In this document: one piece after another, positions 56,630-64,000 of the stretch | Layout of the letters: every line of letters starts with the position of its first letter | Position numbering within the stretch: the stretch's first letter is position 1 | NCBI RefSeq assembly: GCF_030864355.1 | Contig: NC_083394.1 | Coordinates: 868,001 to 932,000 of the forward strand | Source of the DNA: Cutaneotrichosporon cavernicola | Lineage: Eukaryota; Basidiomycota; Tremellomycetes; Trichosporonales; Trichosporonaceae | Direction of reading: 5' to 3' | DNA: 64,000 nucleotides | Program-made: the position numbers and the translations under genes | Notes under the pieces: model-generated | What the model saw: the letters and a program-made list of their open reading frames with translations, nothing else | Told to the model about the DNA's origin: nothing | The model's database searches: none

Positions 56630-57688
56630 ATGGCCAATTCACAGTATGAATACGTCAAGAGCTACGAGATACCTGACCCGCTTATGCCGAACACATTTGC
56701 CGTGATCCGGGTTGACGGGCACGCGTTCACCAAGTGTGCCATCTAACAACCCTGCTAACAGCAGGTTCTGCCATGCGCACCAGTTCGAGAAGCCAAACGA
56801 TATCCGCGCGCTGGACCTCATGAACCGCGCTGCCAAGGCCGTGATGCAGGAATTCCCGGACATTGTCTTGGCATTTGGCGAGAGCGACGAGTACAGCTTC
56901 CTCATGCGACGAGATGCGAGCGTGTACGGCCGGCGGCGGAGGTGGGTTCGCATGTAATAAGCTCTGATGGCAGCAAGATCAACTCAACAGTCGCGTCCAT
57001 CTTCACTTCCAACTACGTGTTCTACTGGAACGAGTTCTTCCCCAACACTCCCCTCAGGTACCCGCCAACTTTTGACTCGCGCGTCGTCCTCTACCCCACC
57101 GCCAAAGAGGTGCGCGACTACTTTTCGTGGAGGCAGGTCGACAGTGAGTTGATCGTTGTTTACGTCAAGCTTACACACCAGCTCACATCAACAACCTCCA
57201 CAACACGTGCTATTGGGCGCTGCGGCATGATGGCGAGTCGGGCACAGAGGCGACCAAGCTGCTCGAGGTTGGTACAATTTGCGCGTCATACCTAACACCA
57301 GGGCACATTCTCAGATAACAAGAACGAGTTGCTGTTCACGCGCTTCAAGGTCAACTACAACAACTTGCCAGAGTACTTCAAGAAAGGGAGCGTGCTCGTA
57401 CGCACCGACCCAAGGCTGACGAAGGGACCCTCAAAACGCGATGTGCCTTTATCGCAATGTACAGAAACTTCAGGCCCAACCGAGCCCTCAGGCTCTGCCA
57501 TCGCCGAGGCAGACCTGTCGGCGCCATCACTTCCAGGCCCCGAATCACCAGCAGTGGCGAAGAAGAAGGAGAGGAAGAAGAAACCTCTCAAGCCGTTCGA
57601 CGGGCGGTCAGGTCCGATAACCATCCTCCACACCGACATTATCAAAGAGAAGCCGTTCTGGGAAGAGCGGCCATGGCTCCTTGAATGA
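56630..57688 (+). CDS. THG1: tRNA-His guanylyltransferase
   Basis: Adds G(-1) to the 5' end of tRNA-His by 3'-5' chemistry. Five exons: 56630-56733, 56765-56941, 56974-57143, 57182-57267 and 57302-57688 (307 residues). Motifs: YEYVKSYE, FAVIRVDGHAFTKF (first metal-binding Asp), the catalytic FGESDEYSF, GRRRSKINSTVASIFTS, HINNLHNTCYWAL and NYNNLPEYFKKGSVLVR. A Ser/Pro-rich and then Lys-rich insert of about 60 residues (about 57420-57590) separates the core from the conserved end ITILHTDIIKEKPFWEERP. Intron 1 is 31 bp and must use an aa|gtgtgc donor to keep frame. Confidence 0.95.
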
Positions 57689-57970
57689 TCGATTGCAAAC
57701 CGGCAATCGGGCCGGATCTTGACCCCTCGCACTTGACCGCGTTTGCAGCAGCAGCATTCCGGCGGCTCTCTCTCTGCCCGCGTCCCTCCAGGATCATGTA
57801 TGCCTCTCTCACTTGACTGCACAACCGTAGATATCTAGATGCATGTAAACTGTAGTCGCCGAGGTCACGGCATGATGGCATAGCCGATAAATACTCCCGT
57901 TCTCGGGCCGGCTGGAACCCGACTCAAAAGTCGACCCTCCACTTGACTGTTGACCATCACCTAACCCTCC

Positions 57971-59703
57971 ATGTCTCAACCAGCCGCGCTCGACAAGCGT
58001 GACGTTCCCGTCCCCGCGGCTGCGGCCAAGGCACCTGTAGCGGCTCAGCTCAGCCTCTTGGAGTCGTTCATGGTGGGCGGCGCGGCGGGATGCACGGCGG
58101 TTACCGTCAGTGAGTAGATGGAGGGGGAGTAAGGAGGGAAGGAGATGGGGGAGGAGGGGGAGGGTTGCGGTGGAGAGAGGCGGAGTCGGAGAAGGACGGG
58201 CGATACACCCTCTAATGCTTCATCGGAATGACTTCTGGTGACTAACGGCCATGTAACCTCATCTACTCTTCCCTCTGTCCCTCATATCCCCCCCCCCTCT
58301 CTCCTCTCTTCTGTATTCACCAATGGTGGACGCTGACATCAGCCAACGTCGCGGAGACGATGAAAACCCGCCTGCAGCTACAGGGCGAGCTTGTCAAGGC
58401 TGACGCGAACGCGCCGCGCGTATACAACAACGTGTGGGACGTGTTCAGGAAGACGTGGCAGAACGAGGGTATTCGGGGTCTGCAGCGTGGTCTCGTCCCG
58501 GCGTACGGGTACCAGATCCTGCTGAACGGGTGCCGTCTTGGTGAGTTGGGCGGGGTGGGCGTGTGGTGTTGGGTTGTGGAGAGGGGGAAGGGGAGAAGGG
58601 GCGAGCGGGATAACTGAAAGAAGGAGGGAAGGATGGATAGAGAGTGGAAAGGCGAGGGAAGGCGACTGGGCCACGGGCGTGCCCGGGTTTGGCTCTTTCA
58701 GATGGCGGTTTCAACTTGACTGACACTAGGCTTCTACGAGCCCGCACGGCACCTCGTCAACCGCGCGGCCGGCTACGCACCGGACGCCGGCGTTGCCTGG
58801 ACGGCCATTACGGCCGGCGCGCTTACCGGATGTATGGGTGCTTGTCTTGGCTCACCCCTCTTCCTGATCAAGGCGCGGATGCAGGCGTACTCGCCTGCTC
58901 TGCCGGTTGGCGCACAGCACCATTATCGTAACTCTTGGGATGCGCTTAGTACGATTGTGCGCAAGCGCGGCGTCAAGGGACTGTACCAGGGTGTTTCGGC
59001 TGCTGTTCTGCGTACGGCTTGTGTGAGTTTCTGTGGGGAGGGGGGGGGGGGGGGAATGGGGGGGTGGGAGGCCATGGGAGGGTTGTGAGAGAGCTTCTTG
59101 CAAGAGGAAAGGGGGGACGCCACAAGAAGGAAGGAGGAAGGAGGAAGGAACAAAAGGAAGAACCAGACTAACAAGTAGGGCTCCTCTGTCCAGCTCCCGT
59201 CGTATAACTACGCCAAGTACATGTTCAAGAAGTACGGGATCATCAAGAACGACGGGTTTGCAATGTACCTCGCTGCGTCGTCTGTGTCTGGTGTTGTTGT
59301 GGTAAGTGTCACTTGAGCAGTTGAGCTCTGTGTTTGCTTTGAAGCTGACAGCAGTGCGCTGCAATGCAGCCCGCCGACACGGCGCTTACGCGCATGTACA
59401 ACCGTGAGTCAGGATCTAGATGGTGTCTTGTGGTGTCTTGCTGACCGCAGAAAACACCATCACGGACCCTGTCACTGGAAAGACGCGTGGTGCGCTGTAT
59501 TCGAGCCCCATCGATTGTCTTTGGAAGACGTTCAAGACCGAGGGCATCAAGGGATGGTACAAGGGTGAGTCGTCTAGCTTTAGCGCTTGCTCACATCAGG
59601 CACCACTGCCCATTTCTTGCGTATTGCGCCGCACACTGTCATCACGCTCGTCGCCAACGAGGTAATCGGCAACGAGTACCTACGCCTAAGGGGACGCGAG
59701 TGA
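57971..59703 (+). CDS. OAC1: Mitochondrial carrier, oxaloacetate type (Oac1/SLC25A35-like)
   Basis: Inner-membrane exchanger; yeast Oac1 carries oxaloacetate, sulfate and isopropylmalate. Seven exons: 57971-58109, 58343-58540, 58730-59022, 59179-59301, 59355-59403, 59451-59564 and 59600-59703 (339 residues). Carrier repeats: the first has the variant TNVAETMKTRLQLQG in place of PxDxxK, typical of the Oac1/SLC25A34-35 group; the second is SPLFLIKARMQ; the third is MQPADTALTRMYN. Second-half motifs: EGIRGLQRGLVPAYGYQ, RGVKGLYQGVSAAVLRT and EGIKGWYKGTTAHFLRI. Intron 3 (59023-59178) contains a poly-G tract. It stops 266 bp from the convergent UPF1 stop. Confidence 0.92.
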
Positions 59704-59969
59704 TCCCTCTCCCCTCTATCAGTCTGCTATCTTGGTGTACCGCCTGTCTTTATACCCTGTCAGCACTAGAAAATGGGCATGCATCTGCATCACTAGGCTA
59801 TCCGTGGGCCCGGTACTGGGTCGTACCTGGACGAGCGGCTCCTAGAGTCGCTAGGCGCTCGTAGTGACGCTAGGAAGCGTCACAGCGCACGTTGCCCGCT
59901 GGCACCAGGCAGTGCTGCTGCTCATACTATCAAATGCCGTATGGCACAGAGAATCGTGTCGCTCGGCCA

Positions 59970-62900
59970 CTAGAAGTCAGTCACGCCGGCCTGGCTAGGG
60001 GCAATGGACTGCGTGTCGTCGTCGCCGGCCTTGTAGCCGAACGCGTACGACGAAATGGCATCCGACGGCGTGACAGAGCCGATGGACAGCTTGCGCGGAC
60101 CGAGGCCCTTCTTGTCCCCGATGGCACCGAGGTTGCCACTGTTGAGCGCAGGTCCAGGCGGCAAGCGGTCGTACTGCGAGAACGCAATGCTCGATGCACG
60201 CGACGACATGGGCGCGAGCGCGTGAGGGTTGTCCACCGTCGACTCGGCCGGCTGCTGAGAGATGACAGACGACGCGTAACCCGTGTACGTCATTTTTTTG
60301 CCTCCTGCGCCCATCGCCGAGATGGGGAACGCCTGCGACACCACCGACTGCGCGTCGGGCGACACGTACGTGATCGCATCGTGCGTGCGGTAGTACGCCG
60401 GATCGAAGCGGCTGGGCTGAGCGGCCGCAGCGTTGCGCTGGGCAGATGCTGTGAGTTAGATATGCTTCATGCGTCAAACTCACCCTTCTCAATGTACTCG
60501 TTCGCGGACGTCTCGAAGCGGCGGTACTGGTTCATCGAGCTCGACAGCGTCTTCTTGGGCTTGCTGAACTGCATCATGCACGGCTGCATGTTGCTGAGCG
60601 GGCCCTCGACGAAGCACGACTTGTCCTTGAAATGCGTCAGGAGGTAGAGCCAGAGCGGGTGCTTGCTAAGGATCTTGGGGTTGCCTAGAATGACCAGGCC
60701 GTACTTGGCACGCGTGAGGGCGACGTTGAGACGCCGCGGGTCGTTGAGGAAACCGATGCCCTGGTGCTCGTTGGAGCGGACACACGAGAGAATAATGTAA
60801 TCCTTCTCGCGGCCCTGGAAAGCGTCGACCGAGGCAACCTCAACCTCTTTGTAGAGGTCCTTCTTGAGTGAGCCGTGGAGTTGCATGTACGAGGCGATGT
60901 ACGAGCGCTGGCCCTCGTACGGCGTGATGACACCGATCTGCGCAGGGAGAACACCCGACTTGAAGAACTTGGTAACCATCTTCTCGACGTTGGACGCCTC
61001 GGTACGGTTGAGGAATGAGGTACCGCTTGAAGAAATCTCCTCAGTGCCCATGTTGCTGTGGAAGAACATGGGCGTGTCAGTGACGGGCCAAGGGAAGTCG
61101 ACGTTCTTGCGGAGACGCTCGGGTGCGGTGACACCGTTCTGCAGAGTGCCCTCGTAGAACATGTTGGAGGGGAACTCTGAGAGGCAGGGGTGCATGCGGT
61201 ACTGCACCTGCAGGCGGATGGGGCGGTTGCCGAGAATGACGAGGCGCTCGAAGAGACTCTGCGAGAGGCCGGCACGCGCAGCCTTCTTGTTCATAATGAC
61301 GGGACCCAACTGCTGGTGGTCACCGACAAGCACAGCCTGCTTGCAGCCCATGACAAGGGGGATCATGCACTCAGGCTCGGCAGCCTGAGTCGCCTCGTCG
61401 ATAAGTACGGTGCGGAACTTGTACTTGGCCAAGCGAGGGTCGCCAGCACCAACACAGGTTGTGCAGATGACGTCGGCCGCGTTGAGGATGTCGCGCTCGC
61501 AGGCGCGTACGAGCGACTTGTACTTCCTCTCATCGCTCTGGCTCAGCTCGCCCTGGTCGTTCCTCAGCTGAATGAGCTTCTGGAGCTCAGGACGTGTGTC
61601 GTTGTTCGCGACCTGGTTGTGCAGAGCGAGGAAGGCGACAGACGAGTCGAGCGCTTCACGCGATTTGGCGGCGAGACGCACAACCTTGAGGCCAGTCTGG
61701 TGGATCTTCTCACAGAGGTGGTCGACGGCGACGTTGGACGGCGCACAGACGAGGACCTGGCCAGGGTTCATCTTGGCAAGGTGGTAGACGATCGACGCCG
61801 ACGTGACTGTCTTACCAGTACCAGGCGGACCCTGGATTAAGCTCAACGGCTTCTGCAGCACAGCCTTGACGGCAGCCATCTGCGAGTGGTTAAGCTCGGG
61901 GAGGTTGGGAGCGGTGAAGCGCTTAGGCATCAGAGTCCGGAGGACCTGTGGCTCGAGCTCGTGGCCAAGGAGCTTGTGGTACTGGTGTCAGCACAAGTAC
62001 AAGATGTGAACTCACGATGTAGCCCGACACACTCTTCTCGTCGATGGCAAACGTCCGCATCGCCGCCTGCATGCGGTCAAAGCTGGTGGCCTTCCACACA
62101 AAGTCGACGGCGAACCCGTGTGTGCAGTCAATCGGCACGCTGTCCGACCGGCGGAGCTCGAGGCAGATCTCGTCGTTCATATCTGGAGTCAGCAGCAGAC
62201 AAAGAGACAAGCCTACTGTTTGGGACCTTGATGACACTGCCAATGCCCTCCCACATGTTGCCAGACGTGGCCACGGTCGACCAGCCCTTGATGTTTGCAC
62301 CAAGGAGGCGGAGACGGAGCTCGTCGCCGACCGCGAGGCGCACTTCGCCACTCTCGAGCTTGGGCATGCAGAACCACGCAAGGCGCTTCTGGTTAAGACC
62401 CATGTCCCAGCGGACGGTGATGTCGTTCTCGCCCTGAGACTCCTTCATGCGCTTATCGTAATCGGCCTCGATCTTGACGAGAGGGCCAAAGATGTTCTGG
62501 TACTGGTATGCGTCCTCATATCTGCTTGTCAGCTCTCGTTGTGAGATAATTCACCTAAGAAGGATGGGTTGCATCTCTTCCTCGCCGGGCTGGGCTTCTG
62601 CGTCCTCGAGGCAGGCGTTAGGGTTTTCGCGCCACATCTCTTCGAGCTTGGCGATTTGAGACATGGGGATCTGGCGCGCGCGCAGCTGCTCAGCCTCGGA
62701 TGGCACCTTGACGAGCCACGAAAGGAAGGAACGATCGTGGATGATCGCTGACCACTGCGACGTGTCCCAGTTTATGTCGCGCGAGTTGGTGAGTGACGCG
62801 CACGGCTGGCTAAAGGTGAGCTGGAAACAAGCAGCCTTCAGCCACTCACCGACACAGGAGGACGACGACGGTGTCGCTCTTCGCGGGGATGAAGCCGAGA

Positions 62901-63528
62901 AGGAAGACATTCTTGCCTCCGCAGTTGTAGCCTGGTATCAGCTAATCTGGCGTCCCATCAACCAGCTCACACTCCGGGGTGGTCTCGCCGAGCGCGCTGT
63001 CCTTGTGGAGGATGACCTCCTTGTGCTTTGCCTTAACTAAGTGGTTGACGATATGCGACGCTGACGTGTTGCCGCGCGAGTTGCAGAACCACTTGTTGCA
63101 GTGGAGGCACTGCTTGGTCAGTGACACCCTTAACCTTCCTTGCTCACCTTGACGACACACTGCGGGTTGTGGATACCGCAGTAACTGCGGGCGTTAGATT
63201 TCTAACTCACTAACGCCACCATAGACTCACCTGCACGCGTGGTCGATACCGTAACCGAACGGCTCTTCCTCACGGAATTCGTCGCCGCCGTCATAGTAGT
63301 CCATCATGGCGCTGGAGTGGACGTGCGAGCTGAGAGACATGGCGTCGAGACCCCGCTCGAGTCCAGTACGCGGGGGAGGCACAAGGACCTGCTCAGTGAG
63401 GTTGCTCGGCGCAGCCGAGTACATTGACGTCGTGTCATCGTGATCGACGCCGTACTGCTCGTTAGCGAGAGTCGGGCACGTCCAGAACGTACCTGCGACG
63501 CGCCTTCAAAGGTTGTGAAGGGGTCCAT
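59970..63528 (-). CDS. UPF1: Nonsense-mediated decay RNA helicase UPF1
   Basis: ATP-dependent SF1 helicase at the centre of nonsense-mediated mRNA decay. Ten exons, high to low: 63528-63493, 63454-63231, 63184-63148, 63109-62971, 62931-62850, 62809-62555, 62521-62217, 62182-62016, 61981-60484 and 60448-59970 (1,073 residues). The N-terminal CH zinc domain ([41 protein letters not shown]) binds UPF2. The helicase core shows QGPPGTGKT (Walker A), [25 protein letters not shown] (Walker B), [47 protein letters not shown] and [16 protein letters not shown]. The C-terminal exon is low complexity with a few SQ sites (VVSQAF, ISQQPA, FSQYD). Two acceptors are tandem NAGNAG; the outer choice gives the family-like reading KCLHC. 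Confidence 0.97.
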
Positions 63529-63835
63529 GGCAGATGGCAGGCGTAGGCGTACTAGCCGCGCTCTGGGTATCGAGGAAGAATATTGTGGGTAAAAGAACGA
63601 GGGAAGGTGTTGATGTCAATTGCAAAAGTCGACTTGGATGATCGAGTGGAGGTTGAAGCAAGCACATGATATGCGTTTGGGGTGGTTTTAGGTGGCAATT
63701 AAAACGTACTACTATGGTGTAGTCCAGGCACCTCTCTGGCTTTCTACTAGCCGCCTTTGAATCGACGCGTGATACCATGACAACTGCCTCACAGTTCACT
63801 GTGCAGTGCATTCAGTCCACGTCGCATTCTAGGTT
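63529..63835. other. Intergenic, UPF1 promoter
   Basis: 307 bp between the UPF1 start and the stop of the next minus-strand gene. Only a purine-rich strand consistent with a CT-rich UPF1 leader is seen. Confidence 0.4.
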
Positions 63836-64000
63836 CTACAGGGAGATATAAGAGGCCCCATCAGAGGGCATGTTGAGCTTGGCTATGTCGGCGATGAGGT
63901 CCAAGGTGCCCTCAGCCCAGCCGACCTCGTCGTGCCCGCCGAACTCGCCCTCCCACCAGATAACCTGGCGCCGTTGAGGGTTCGAAATGTGCAGCGTGCC
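63836..64000 (-). CDS. C-terminal end of an unidentified protein (cut by window edge)
   Basis: Reading the minus strand from the window edge gives an open frame of 54 codons ending at a TAG (63838-63836). It includes QVIWWEGEFGGHDEVGWAEG and ends MPSDGASYISL. Codon use is like the neighbouring genes and no stop interrupts it. I do not recognise the family from this tail. Confidence 0.6.
   Translation of the reverse strand, partial: GTLHISNPQRRQVIWWEGEFGGHDEVGWAEGTLDLIADIAKLNMPSDGASYISL

Noticed and set aside
59892..60647. Plus-strand open frame of 251 codons
   Set aside because: Antisense to the last exons of UPF1.

Overview
The window is nuclear DNA of a basidiomycete fungus, most likely a tremellomycete and possibly of the order Trichosporonales. 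The order is inference. The reasons are GC-rich coding sequence, genes cut by many introns of only 30-45 bp, a recurring CTRAC-N2-CAG branch/acceptor block (ctgacagcag, ctgacaccag, ctaacgccag), CT-rich leaders, and gene content: adenylyl cyclase with LRR and PP2C-like parts, class II DAHP synthase, Set2, Rsc1/2-like and UPF1. Exon joins were built by hand by keeping frame across GT..AG pairs.

Layout. 1-11 kb: 3' part of adenylyl cyclase (+), an ankyrin/DIL protein (+) and the H3K36 methyltransferase Set2 (+). 11-20.3 kb: a Zn2Cys6 regulator (+), a sorbitol/xylitol-type dehydrogenase (-), a second Zn2Cys6 regulator (+) divergent from the dehydrogenase, and a mitochondrial 2-oxodicarboxylate carrier (+). 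20.7-30 kb: a tentative membrane protein, TAF12, a saccharopine-dehydrogenase-like oxidoreductase, an intron-containing tRNA-Leu(CAG), RBX1, and a double-bromodomain BAH protein (-). 30-31.5 kb holds no recognisable gene. 31.5-46 kb: 3-isopropylmalate dehydrogenase, a disordered/coiled-coil protein, class II DAHP synthase (-), a SAP-domain protein (-), a RING protein, tafazzin (-) and pyruvate kinase (-). 46.6-53 kb: mitochondrial uL1m, then four unrecognised single-coding-exon genes all on the minus strand. 53-64 kb: an ER J-protein (-), a DEK-C/SWIB protein (+), bL31m (-), THG1 (+), an oxaloacetate-type mitochondrial carrier (+), UPF1 (-), and the 3' end of a further minus-strand gene cut by the window edge.

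Most genes are housekeeping and do not form one pathway. Two neighbourhoods suggest joint function: the dehydrogenase flanked by two zinc-cluster regulators, with a CCG-N3-CGG site in the shared promoter, and the orphan block at 47.8-52.9 kb, where a micro-intron ends 1-3 nt before the start codon in three genes and possibly in the fourth. Several genes for mitochondrial or ER proteins have the octamer CCACGTGG in their promoter.
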